Shown: one piece after another, positions 7,180 through 14,452 of the stretch
Layout of the letters: each line of letters begins with the position of its first letter
How positions within the stretch are numbered: position 1 is the stretch's first letter
IMG/VR virus record: IMGVR_UViG_3300027749_000163
Span: 1 to 49,279 of that record
Reading direction: 5' to 3' (one strand)
DNA from: a virus
DNA: 49,279 nucleotides
Program-made: the position numbers and the translations under genes
The notes under the pieces: generated by a model
The model's database searches: none
Seen by the model: the letters and a program-made list of their open reading frames with translations, nothing else
What the model was told of the DNA's origin: nothing

Positions 7180-8964
7180 ACAATTAATGCAGCAATTTCA
7201 ATTTTGCATTTTATTACTTTTAATAATGATAAAAATGTAATGATTGTGGCGAATCTTAGAGATACTACTATTGAAATTGTAGATAAAATTAAATCTATTT
7301 ATGTAAATTTACCATTCTTTTTAAAGGTTGGTATTAAAGGTTGGAATCAAAAATCTATGGTTTGTGAAAATGGTTGTAAAATTAGAACAGCAGCGAGAAG
7401 TAAGACACCAGCGATTGGTTTCACAATTGACTTCTTATATTTGGATGAATTTGCGCACATTCCTTCTAATATTATAGAACCATATTATACCGCAGTATAT
7501 CCAATTGTTGCGGCTGTTAATAACTCCAAAATAATCATAACTTCAACACCAAAAGGAATGAATTTATTTTATAAATTATTAACTGATTCTGAAAGATCGG
7601 AATTAGATCCACTGAAAACAAATTTTAAATCTAAAAGAATATATTGGTATGAAGTAGAAGGAAGATTTGTAACATATTTTAGACTTTTTGAAAATAAATT
7701 ATTTGAACATGGTTTGACAAAAGAAGAAGTATTTGAACAAGTTAAAGCGGCATTTCCACAAACTAAAGTAGAAATGAATTATATAGCTGATTTAGAAAAA
7801 CATGTTGTTTATATTTATAATAAACATAATGGTGTTTTAGTTCCTTCTGAAGATGTTAAAAAGTTTATAGTTGAAAAAGATGGTAAACAAATCTTTATAC
7901 AACAATTAGCCTATGTTACAACGTGGCAAGAAGAAACTACCAAAGAAATTGGTGGTGAAGATGCATTTAATCAAGAATTCGCATTGAGATTTGTTGATGG
8001 TTCACGTTCATTATTAAACGAAGCGTTAATTGACGAATTATTGAAGAATAAAAAAGATTATGTTCATTATCCATCATACGAGTTTGATAGAAGATTGAAG
8101 TTTAATTATGAAGATTTACAATTTGTGGATGATACTAAAATTTTCTCACCATTAGATAGAAATAAAATTAAAGGTATATTCTCAATCGATATATCGGAAG
8201 GACTAGGACAAGATTACTCAGTTATTAACATGTTTAGAATTGCACCAAAACCAATGGAAATTATTGATATGTATAAAAAAGAATATAGGTATATATCGGA
8301 CTTTTTTTACTTACAACAATTTGGTATGTATAGATCTAATTTAGTATCTGTTAAGCAATTGGCTGAATTATTCTATGTATTAGCATTTGAATATTTTAAT
8401 CCTGAGAATTTTAAAGCTGTTATTGAATATAACACATATGGTATGCCATTTTTAGCAGAATTACCACATTTATTTGACGGTAATAATCAATATGGTTCAG
8501 GTATATTTTATAGATATAAACATAGAGTAGATTCGGAAGAAGAAAAAATTGGATTAAGAATAACTTCTACTAAAGAGATATTAGTAAAAGATTATCAAGA
8601 AAATATGAATAAAAGAAATTTTGATATAAACCACCCTACTAATATAAATGAAATTACTACATTTATCAAACATGTTTTACCTTCTGGTAATATAAGATAT
8701 GCCGCTGATACTGGCAATGATGATACTGTAATGAGTATAGTAAATGCATCTAGCGTTTTTTCTAAATTTATGTTTAGAGAAATGGTTGAATCAGCTGCTC
8801 CTGAATTAGTCGATTCGGCTACATTGAAATATTTTAATGATATACTAAAAAATCAAGAACAAGAAGATTATGGTAGTAACCATGATTATGACATATTAAC
8901 AAATGTAAATAAGCAAAGGAAATTCATGAATCAATATGGAATAAGAAATCGTAATAGTTGGTAA
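6751..8964 (+). CDS. terL (C-part): Large terminase C-terminal part with C-half of a split intein
   Basis: 737 residues. Residues 1-143 are the intein C-fragment, ending in FYTNGILSHN; Thr144 is the +1 extein residue. The C-extein has the rest of a gp17-type motor. Walker B FLYLDEFAH is at about 228-236 and the coupling motif TSTPKG at about 264-269. The RNase H-like nuclease acids are D480 (FSIDISEGLGQDYS), E559 (AVIEYNTYG) and D657/D658 (NDDTVMS). With the N-part the spliced protein would be about 716 residues, longer than T4 gp17 (610); a stretch around 300-400 looks like added sequence. The ATG at 6751 was chosen because the intein homology starts soon after it. Confidence 0.92.
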   Translation: MIKKIIYFLIQLIEKYEYRNLSLDEEDINKKILNTISGLNIKVKTDTGYEKATDIHLTQPYKVYEIILDNGYQLECADNHILFDENFNQIFCQDLAINSYIQTDLGLSKVIRINKSKCKLSMFDLTIDHPNHRFYTNGILSHNTINAAISILHFITFNNDKNVMIVANLRDTTIEIVDKIKSIYVNLPFFLKVGIKGWNQKSMVCENGCKIRTAARSKTPAIGFTIDFLYLDEFAHIPSNIIEPYYTAVYPIVAAVNNSKIIITSTPKGMNLFYKLLTDSERSELDPLKTNFKSKRIYWYEVEGRFVTYFRLFENKLFEHGLTKEEVFEQVKAAFPQTKVEMNYIADLEKHVVYIYNKHNGVLVPSEDVKKFIVEKDGKQIFIQQLAYVTTWQEETTKEIGGEDAFNQEFALRFVDGSRSLLNEALIDELLKNKKDYVHYPSYEFDRRLKFNYEDLQFVDDTKIFSPLDRNKIKGIFSIDISEGLGQDYSVINMFRIAPKPMEIIDMYKKEYRYISDFFYLQQFGMYRSNLVSVKQLAELFYVLAFEYFNPENFKAVIEYNTYGMPFLAELPHLFDGNNQYGSGIFYRYKHRVDSEEEKIGLRITSTKEILVKDYQENMNKRNFDINHPTNINEITTFIKHVLPSGNIRYAADTGNDDTVMSIVNASSVFSKFMFREMVESAAPELVDSATLKYFNDILKNQEQEDYGSNHDYDILTNVNKQRKFMNQYGIRNRNSW

Positions 8965-8967
8965 CTA

Positions 8968-9246
8968 TTACGATTCTTCCAATGTCACTGTTAATTCACA
9001 TGCAGATAATTTATTATAAATTATCTGCATTTTTTCTTTATCACCTCTTTTAACATCACATTTACCTTTAAAGTGTATTAAATAGGTACATTGCTCGGCT
9101 TGTTCTTTTTGATGTCCAGCATGTTTAATTAAACAATCAATAACATAATCGAAGCTATGTATATCATCGTTCCATACTATAATTACATATGGATAATTTA
9201 TTATCTCTTCCAATTCTGGACTTTCCAGCTCTTTAATTTTGCCCAT
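8968..9246 (-). CDS. clpS: ClpS-like adaptor for Clp protease
   Basis: 92 residues. ClpS delivers N-degron substrates to ClpAP/ClpCP in the cytoplasm. The signature is clear: YVIIVWNDDIHSFDYVI, then GHQKEQAEQCTYLIHFKGKC and a final CELTVTLEES. N26, D27 and H58 have the same spacing as the E. coli N-degron pocket residues N34, D35 and H66. The gatekeeper Met40 of E. coli is Phe32 here, which could change side-chain preference. It overlaps the upstream UVR-domain gene by 14 bases, so they form one operon. ClpS in a phage is unusual. Confidence 0.85.
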   Translation of the reverse strand: MGKIKELESPELEEIINYPYVIIVWNDDIHSFDYVIDCLIKHAGHQKEQAEQCTYLIHFKGKCDVKRGDKEKMQIIYNKLSACELTVTLEES

Positions 9247-9646
9247 CTAAATTTTTTATTTCCTCATTAATTAAGTTGGCTAATTCATAATTTTCATTAT
9301 GAATAGCTGCTTGCATTTCTTTTTTCAATTGTTCTTTAGATTTATTTTGGGTTTCTAAAGGTCCGCAATTTAATAAAATAAAATCTTTAAAAATTTCCGA
9401 TTTATAACTTTTAATAAAACTAACTTGATTATCATCTACCTTAGTATAAAACCATACTTTTTTTGATATAGGGTCATTATTATGAAGTGTAATTTTCATT
9501 ACTTGATCACAATATTTTTTGCCATTTATATTAACTGTATATCCTTCTGGTGGATAGATATTTATTATATCGTCTTTTCGAAGTAATTTTAATTCTTTAA
9601 TTTTTCTACTTTCGAAGAAACTGAATATTTTATATAACCATTTCAT
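9233..9646 (-). CDS. UVR-motif protein next to ClpS
   Basis: 137 residues. The N-terminal ~95 residues form an unrecognised, probably beta-rich domain. Residues ~103-135 are a UVR motif (LKKEMQAAIHNENYELANLI), the helical hairpin used by UvrB/UvrC and by Clp partners such as McsA and ClpC. With ClpS downstream, a role as a Clp-associated adaptor or modulator is more likely than DNA repair, but this is inferred from context. It is the middle gene of a three-gene minus-strand operon. Confidence 0.75.
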   Translation of the reverse strand: MKWLYKIFSFFESRKIKELKLLRKDDIINIYPPEGYTVNINGKKYCDQVMKITLHNNDPISKKVWFYTKVDDNQVSFIKSYKSEIFKDFILLNCGPLETQNKSKEQLKKEMQAAIHNENYELANLINEEIKNLDGQN

Positions 9647-9647
9647 A

Positions 9648-10163
9648 TTAGAATATTTGTTTTTTGCTAATTACATCAATTATGGATACTTTAATTTTAA
9701 AATTTTTTTCTATTTCAGCAGCCCACTCAACAAATTTAACTAGATGTTCATGCCTATCATCGTATAGAATAAATTCTGTTGCTTTTTTATTTTCTTTAAT
9801 TATTTTTTCAAATAATTTAGTTTTAAATTTAAAAGTTTCGCTACCCCAATTACAGAATACATCATTAAATTTTAAATTATGAAAATCAAGTATAGCCTGG
9901 ACTTCTTCTTTTAATTTATCCATACGTCCAGTTGCTATAAATACATAGTTATCTTTTTCAGCAATTGCTTCTGTATATTTTTTGTATGTCCACATATTCA
10001 TAGCTGGATAGAATACACTCATATCCATAGACTCTTTTTTACCCCACCAACCAGTGGGATGCGGAAATTGCTCACCTTTTTCACGAAGCCAGATTTGTCT
10101 ACCTTCTTCGGGTTCCATAGTGTGTATAAGAGTCTTGTCAAAGTCAAAACAAATGAGTTTCAT
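9648..10163 (-). CDS. HAD-superfamily phosphatase, RNA-repair (SAK) type
   Basis: 171 residues. HAD motif I is DFDKTL (D7, D9), followed by the family-specific HPTGWWGKKESM, motif II in FIATGRMDKL, and motif IV in ILYDDRHEH. This layout matches the HAD domain of Swiss-Army-Knife-type RNA repair proteins found in phages and bacteria, where the enzyme trims phosphate from RNA ends. First gene of the operon with the UVR and ClpS genes. A Bacteroidota-type promoter (rc of 10190-10220) lies 27 bases upstream of the ATG. Confidence 0.75.
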   Translation of the reverse strand: MKLICFDFDKTLIHTMEPEEGRQIWLREKGEQFPHPTGWWGKKESMDMSVFYPAMNMWTYKKYTEAIAEKDNYVFIATGRMDKLKEEVQAILDFHNLKFNDVFCNWGSETFKFKTKLFEKIIKENKKATEFILYDDRHEHLVKFVEWAAEIEKNFKIKVSIIDVISKKQIF

Positions 10164-10189
10164 AAGAAAATGTATTTTTTATATATACA

Positions 10190-10220
10190 CAAAGATACGA
10201 AAAATCTTTTAAAAAACAAA
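10190..10220 (-). promoter_or_regulatory. Bacteroidota-type promoter for HAD-UVR-clpS operon
   Basis: On the minus strand TTTG, 19 bases, TATCTTTG: an exact match to the Bacteroidota vegetative consensus TTTG-N17-23-TAnnTTTG. The expected start lies about 20 bases before the ATG at 10163. Confidence 0.65.
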
Positions 10221-10236
10221 AAAATTACAAAAAATT

Positions 10237-10674
10237 ATGTCAGAACAAAATCAGGTAATCAAAAGTAAATTTGATTTAAAAACAATTATGCTCATTATTT
10301 TATGTGCTTTATGTGCTGGTATGTTTATTTTTGGTTTCAATGATTCTTTAAATTTCAAAAAAGAAAAAAGAGAATTAGATGCTAAAATAAATATGTATCA
10401 ACATATTGATGATAGTCTATCAAATGTGGCTAAAATAAAGGTAGATGAATATACTACATTAGAAACTAAATTTCAATCAGACTCTCTTAAATTAGATAGT
10501 TTAAAGGATGAATTTTATGATGCTAGCGATAATGCTAAACAATCAGAGCAAACAGCTAATTACTATAAAGGTAGATATACCGATGCAAAAAACAAAATAG
10601 TTTATTTAGAATCGCATATGGTAAATATAAAAGGTGATAGTTTATTAATTTCACTTTCAAAAAAAATAAATTAA
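10237..10674 (+). CDS. Membrane-anchored coiled-coil protein
   Basis: 145 residues. A short cytoplasmic N-terminus is followed by one hydrophobic segment (about 16-35, TIMLIILCALCAGMFIFGF), then a long charged coiled coil to the end. The topology (N-in, coiled coil in the periplasm) resembles an inner-membrane spanin (Rz-type), but no family signature is visible. It is followed after three bases by another exported coiled-coil gene, so the pair may act together at the envelope. Alternative: an unrelated membrane structural protein. Confidence 0.65.
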   Translation: MSEQNQVIKSKFDLKTIMLIILCALCAGMFIFGFNDSLNFKKEKRELDAKINMYQHIDDSLSNVAKIKVDEYTTLETKFQSDSLKLDSLKDEFYDASDNAKQSEQTANYYKGRYTDAKNKIVYLESHMVNIKGDSLLISLSKKIN

Positions 10675-10677
10675 TAT

Positions 10678-11238
10678 ATGAAGAAAATATTATTATCATT
10701 AATTATAACATTAATAGGTTTTAGTGGATTTTCACAAACCTATACAAACTATAGCATAGCCGCTATTGATACTACTAGCACTTTAATACCAAGATATTTA
10801 ATTGGTGAAAATGTAAATACAAATATAAAAGACACTCTCGGTATTGTTATTACAATTAAACAAGCTCAAAAAATTAATACTGATTTAGATATATTGCATC
10901 TATATAGAGGATTACACAAAGAATGTGATTCAACAGTAAATTTTTTAGTTCAAGTTGTAGATGATTATAAAAAAGCAAATGTATTAGCAGAAGCTTCTAT
11001 AAAAGCATACGATTCTACTTTGAATACAAGAAATCTACAAATAGTAAACTTAAAAGAACAAATAGCTATAAGTTCGGCTCGATTACTAGCAAAAGATAGT
11101 ATCATTATTAAGAAAGACGATATAATTGCTCTAACTAGACAAGAAGGTAAAAAGTTTAAAAAACAAAGAAATAAGGCAATTGTAGTTGCATGTGGACTAG
11201 GAGCAATAGTTGTTGCTATATTAGCAGGACATCTTTAA
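10678..11238 (+). CDS. Exported coiled-coil protein with C-terminal membrane segment
   Basis: 186 residues. The N-terminus is a classical signal peptide (MKKILLSLIITLIGFSGFSQ, cut probably after Ser-Gln). The middle is coiled coil with repeats of IKKDDII-type heptads, and the last ~20 residues (VVACGLGAIVVAILAGHL) form a hydrophobic segment. The FSQT cleavage style is typical of Bacteroidota secreted proteins. Pairing with the preceding gene suggests a lysis or envelope role; not proven. Confidence 0.65.
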   Translation: MKKILLSLIITLIGFSGFSQTYTNYSIAAIDTTSTLIPRYLIGENVNTNIKDTLGIVITIKQAQKINTDLDILHLYRGLHKECDSTVNFLVQVVDDYKKANVLAEASIKAYDSTLNTRNLQIVNLKEQIAISSARLLAKDSIIIKKDDIIALTRQEGKKFKKQRNKAIVVACGLGAIVVAILAGHL

Positions 11239-11291
11239 TAAAAACCACTTTTTATTTATAATATATAATTTACAAAAAACAATTTTTGATA

Positions 11292-11798
11292 ATGAAACAC
11301 GTAAAAAAATTCGAAGGTTTTAAAAATAATAAACCTGAAGTTAAAATAGAAGATAAAGTAAACGAAACTGTATTCCAGGTTGAAAATACATATAGAGTCA
11401 ATGTTATTGTTGACATTGAGGACAAATTCTTATCAGCTTATGCTAAAAAAGTTAAACAAAACATGAATAAAGATATTCTTGATTTAATGGGTAAAGCAAT
11501 GTTAGCAGAAGAAATTGTAAAGTGGGTTATAAAAGATGGTTTAGATGTCGAAAAGATACCAGCAAGTGCTATTATAGGTGGCGCACAGGGTCAAGGGCAA
11601 GCACAAGGTCAACCAGCAGCACAAGAACCAGCAGCAGCACAAGGTCAACCAGCAGCACAAGGTCAACCAGCAGCACAAGGTCAACCAGCAGCACAAGGTC
11701 AACCAGCAGCACAAGGTCAACCAGGAATTCAAGTACAAACACAAACAACAGCACAACCAGCACAATCTCAAACTGGTGGTGAAGAATTACCAGTTTAA
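11292..11798 (+). CDS. Capsid-targeting-like protein with GQPAAQ repeats
   Basis: 168 residues from the ATG at 11292 (MKHVKKFEGF), preferred to an in-frame TTG six bases earlier because it restores the shared N-terminal peptide. Residues 15-95 form a charged mixed domain (FQVENTYRVNVIVDIEDKF). From about 97 to the end the chain is Gln/Pro/Ala/Gly only, including five near-perfect GQPAAQ hexapeptides. Probably a virion-internal or surface protein with a flexible tail; function unknown. A long terminator hairpin follows. Confidence 0.7.
   Translation: MKHVKKFEGFKNNKPEVKIEDKVNETVFQVENTYRVNVIVDIEDKFLSAYAKKVKQNMNKDILDLMGKAMLAEEIVKWVIKDGLDVEKIPASAIIGGAQGQGQAQGQPAAQEPAAAQGQPAAQGQPAAQGQPAAQGQPAAQGQPGIQVQTQTTAQPAQSQTGGEELPV
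11603..11724 (+). repeat. 18-base tandem repeats (GQPAAQ)
   Basis: The unit caaggtcaaccagcagca is repeated in register at 11640, 11658, 11676, 11694 and 11712, with degenerate copies upstream. It has no stop in any of the six frames, so spurious frames appear across it. Copy number is likely variable. Confidence 0.9.
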
Positions 11799-11801
11799 TT
11801 A

Positions 11802-11850
11802 TTAGTTAAATTAAAAAGCCGCTCAATGAGCGGCTTTTTAATTTAACTAA
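11802..11850. terminator. Long bidirectional terminator palindrome
   Basis: A 23-bp perfect stem with loop AAT and core GCCGCTC/GAGCGGC, flanked by A- and T-runs. It extends into the 3' end of the glutamine synthetase gene and includes its stop codon. Confidence 0.85.
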
Positions 11851-13003
11851 TACAATGTTGATCATTTATAAAAAATGAATAATCTTCTAATTGAACGATT
11901 GTATCACCAAGAATTGTTTGTACAATCCTATCTATAATTTCATATGGATCACCATTTGATGCTGGTCTGCGATCTTCTAAATAACCTGGTGTAGTAGAAT
12001 CTTCAATAGAAGAAGGAATACGAATAGAAGCTGTTCTATCACCTATACCGTATCTATATTCATTAATAGAACAAGTTTCATTAGCACCTGTTAAACGATG
12101 TTCATTATTAGAACCATAAACGGCAATATGCTCTTCAATTTTAGTAGCTAATTTCTCACAAGCTTCTATAACTAATTTCTTTTTATTAACTAAATCATCT
12201 CTCATAGTTTTTGTAGAGAAATTAACGTGCATACCAGACCCATTCCACTCATTTCCTTTATATGGCTTAGGATCTAATACAATATAATAATCATATTTTT
12301 CCGATAATCTTTCTAAGATATATCTCGAAACCCATAATTGATCTGAGCCTTCTTTGGCATAAACTGGTCCAATTTGATATTCCCATTGACCTAATGCTAC
12401 TTCAGCATTTATACCAGATATTTTTAAATCAGCATATTCGCACATTGAAGCATGTTCTTCGACAAATGCTCTACCTGATACATTTCTACCACCAACAGCA
12501 CAATAATAAGGTCCTTGAGGTCTAGAAGGATATGTAGTTATATCATAGTTATCTTTAGGCCACCCTAATGGTTTAGTTGTCTTTAAATCATATATAAAAT
12601 ATTCTTGTTCTAAACCATACATAGTATAATCATCATATTTATCTAATGTTTCAACCATTTTAGCTCTTTTATTTGTAATATGTGGTGTCATATCTGTATG
12701 GTATACTTCAGACACAACAATAAATCCATTTTGCTTAAATGGATCTTTAAATATATTAACTGGTTTAAGTAATAATTCGGAATTTTTTGTATCAGCTTGA
12801 TCAGTAGAAGAACCATCAAAATTCCACATAGGAAGTGTTTCAGGATTTTTTTTCCAATTATTAAATAATGTGACTAATGTTATAGCATTTTCATTAATTA
12901 CCGTAGATACTTGTTTTTCTATAATTTTAGTCTTAGAGCGTATTTGTTGTGGATACACCCCATCCAACCAAATATATTCCAAATGGATGTTTACTTTTTT
13001 CAT
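11843..13003 (-). CDS. glnA (GSII): Type II glutamine synthetase
   Basis: 386 residues. Catalyses ATP-dependent ligation of ammonia to glutamate. The sequence follows the eukaryote-like GSII family from end to end: beta-grasp start LEYIWLDG (8-15), WNFDGSSTDQA (60-70), metal-ligand GLEQEYF (E132, E134), GPYYCAVGG (164-172), GINAEVALGQWEYQIGP (E201, E208), WNGSGMHVNF (H259), the NEHRLTGANET loop and RTASIRIP. All catalytic residues I can check are present, so the enzyme should be active. GSII occurs in some Bacteroidota, a likely source. TATAAATA, the T4 late consensus, lies 21 bases before the ATG on the minus strand. Confidence 0.93.
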   Translation of the reverse strand: MKKVNIHLEYIWLDGVYPQQIRSKTKIIEKQVSTVINENAITLVTLFNNWKKNPETLPMWNFDGSSTDQADTKNSELLLKPVNIFKDPFKQNGFIVVSEVYHTDMTPHITNKRAKMVETLDKYDDYTMYGLEQEYFIYDLKTTKPLGWPKDNYDITTYPSRPQGPYYCAVGGRNVSGRAFVEEHASMCEYADLKISGINAEVALGQWEYQIGPVYAKEGSDQLWVSRYILERLSEKYDYYIVLDPKPYKGNEWNGSGMHVNFSTKTMRDDLVNKKKLVIEACEKLATKIEEHIAVYGSNNEHRLTGANETCSINEYRYGIGDRTASIRIPSSIEDSTTPGYLEDRRPASNGDPYEIIDRIVQTILGDTIVQLEDYSFFINDQHCIS

Positions 13004-13023
13004 AATGTAATTTTTTTATTTTT

Positions 13024-13031
13024 TATTTATA
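13024..13031 (-). promoter_or_regulatory. Putative late promoter for glutamine synthetase
   Basis: Minus-strand TATAAATA inside ATATATAAATAAAA, 21 bases upstream of the ATG at 13003; identical to the T4 late promoter core. Confidence 0.4.
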
Positions 13032-13122
13032 TATTTGAAATAAAAAATGTTGTTTTTGGTGTAATAATCCTACACAACTAATGTAATTTTTTTACATACA
13101 ATATAAAAATAAAGGATAAATT

Positions 13123-13407
13123 ATGAAAACAATAAATGTTAGTGATGAATTACACACGAGATTAAAAAATGCTGCTGATTTTTGTGGTATATCTATACAA
13201 AGTTTAGTAACAGAAATGATAGAAAGAGACTTTAAAAATGCTACAAAAGTTAAAGAATTTGTTATAGAAGATATTAAAGATATAGAATTATATCGTGAAC
13301 AAATGGAAAATTATATTAAATTTAAAAAATTAAATGAAGATGAATTTAAGATAACAGTGATTACCGAGGTTTTGAAGAAACCTATCATAAAAATTTATCA
13401 TAAATAA
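13123..13407 (+). CDS. Ribbon-helix-helix DNA-binding protein
   Basis: 94 residues. The first ~45 (INVSDELHTRLKNAADFCGI then SIQSLVTEMIERDF) fit the Arc/CopG ribbon-helix-helix fold: one beta strand and two helices used as a dimer to read operator DNA. The C-terminal half is an acidic extension of unknown role. It is divergent from the glutamine synthetase gene across 119 bases, so it may regulate that promoter or itself; this is inference. Confidence 0.7.
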   Translation: MKTINVSDELHTRLKNAADFCGISIQSLVTEMIERDFKNATKVKEFVIEDIKDIELYREQMENYIKFKKLNEDEFKITVITEVLKKPIIKIYHK

Positions 13408-13437
13408 AAATTGTCCTATTTTATAGGGCAATTTTTT
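13406..13437. terminator. Bidirectional terminator
   Basis: Hairpin AAATTGTCCTAT/ATAGGGCAATTT with one G-U pair and loop TTT, flanked by A and T runs, between convergent genes. Confidence 0.75.
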
Positions 13438-14027
13438 GCTGAGTAAATATATTTATCATTTTTAAGTATTTTTAATCCGAGTGCTTTAGCTGCAATCATC
13501 ACATCTAATATACACTCATTTTCTGCACCACCAACTATTACAATTTCTTCTCCTTTTATAGATTTAAATATATTATATAATTTAATTGGACAGTGAAACC
13601 ACTTATGATTATTACCTATATAAACTATAATAGTCCCTTCTGTAGTTTCGAAGTATTCACCTCTTTGTATATTACCTTCTTTAGATTTTATAGTATTATA
13701 TGTATCTTCTGATAAAATTTTCTTATAATAATCTGCATTAACATTATAGTTATATCTTTTTTCGATTAAATCTATTTGGTTATTGAATCTATATAAATCA
13801 TCTTTATTTTCTATATCTGGTGTTTCATCATATAAGAAATCTTTATCAGGATTTTTTCCGTCATGGTGATTATCGAATATTTGATAAACTTTATCAAAAT
13901 CACTACAATAGGTATTTAGAGCTGCTAAATAATTTTTATTAAAAAACTTTTCAAAAGATTTTTGAACGTCAACTATAATAAGAATTCTATTCTTGGAAAA
14001 ATTTTCAAATAATTTAATATACCTCAT
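13416..14027 (-). CDS. Isochorismatase-like cysteine hydrolase with capsid-targeting-like N-terminus
   Basis: 203 residues. MRYIKLFENF is the shared N-terminal peptide; the enzyme domain starts directly after it (ILIIVDVQKSF, catalytic D20). The nucleophile region is GGAENECILDVMIAAKALGL with C172, as in nicotinamidase/isochorismatase-type hydrolases. A catalytic Lys is expected in the middle third, but I cannot place it firmly. If the N-terminal peptide targets the prohead, this would be an enzyme packaged in the head and delivered with the DNA. Substrate unknown; an NAD-related amide is one possibility. Confidence 0.72.
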   Translation of the reverse strand: MRYIKLFENFSKNRILIIVDVQKSFEKFFNKNYLAALNTYCSDFDKVYQIFDNHHDGKNPDKDFLYDETPDIENKDDLYRFNNQIDLIEKRYNYNVNADYYKKILSEDTYNTIKSKEGNIQRGEYFETTEGTIIVYIGNNHKWFHCPIKLYNIFKSIKGEEIVIVGGAENECILDVMIAAKALGLKILKNDKYIYSAKNCPIK

Positions 14028-14045
14028 TATCTATATATTAATAAA

Positions 14046-14074
14046 AAAATCCATTACTTTAAGTAATGGATTTT
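14046..14074 (-). terminator. Terminator at the end of the gp25-like gene
   Basis: AAAATCCATTACTT/AAGTAATGGATTTT hairpin followed on the minus strand by a T-run; it includes the last codons and stop of the gp25-like gene. Confidence 0.75.
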
Positions 14075-14442
14075 CCAAATTGAGCATATACTTCATAATC
14101 GGCTATTTGGAAATAAATATACATTATATCATAAAAATTATTTGGGTCTTTAGTGAAAGCTACCTTTAATGAATAATTCATATTATTTAATTCAGGTATA
14201 TACACCATTATTTGATTAATTAATTGTGTTTCTACATATTGATTTGAAACCGATGTTTCATTTAATAGTAATTCTAAATCACCACCAAAATTTGGATTAC
14301 CAAATAAATCACCTTTATTTGTAAATAAAATCATTTTATATTTTTGTAAAATAACTCTAATGATGTCATCTTCGATAACTTGATTAGCGGTAAATGAAGG
14401 ATCTGTTTTATCTATTATATAAAAATCGGTATAATTAAACAT
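14059..14442 (-). CDS. Baseplate wedge protein, gp25-like
   Basis: 127 residues, the usual size of T4 gp25. The family core is visible: a helix with VIEDDIIRVILQ, then the GNPNFGGDLELLLNE phrase (compare the P-x-F-G-x-x-L motif of gp25/GpW-type proteins), a second helix VETQLINQIMVYIPELN and strands that end in YIYFQIADY. In T4 gp25 sits at the inner baseplate where the sheath starts to assemble. It lies 10 bases downstream of the clamp-loader gene. Confidence 0.72.
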   Translation of the reverse strand: MFNYTDFYIIDKTDPSFTANQVIEDDIIRVILQKYKMILFTNKGDLFGNPNFGGDLELLLNETSVSNQYVETQLINQIMVYIPELNNMNYSLKVAFTKDPNNFYDIMYIYFQIADYEVYAQFGKSIT

Positions 14443-14452
14443 AAATTATATA

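Noticed and set aside
11541-11805. Long open frames on both strands across the GQPAAQ repeat
   Set aside because: An 18-base repeat with no stop in any frame creates them; amino acid content is artificial and the true frame has the shared N-terminal peptide.
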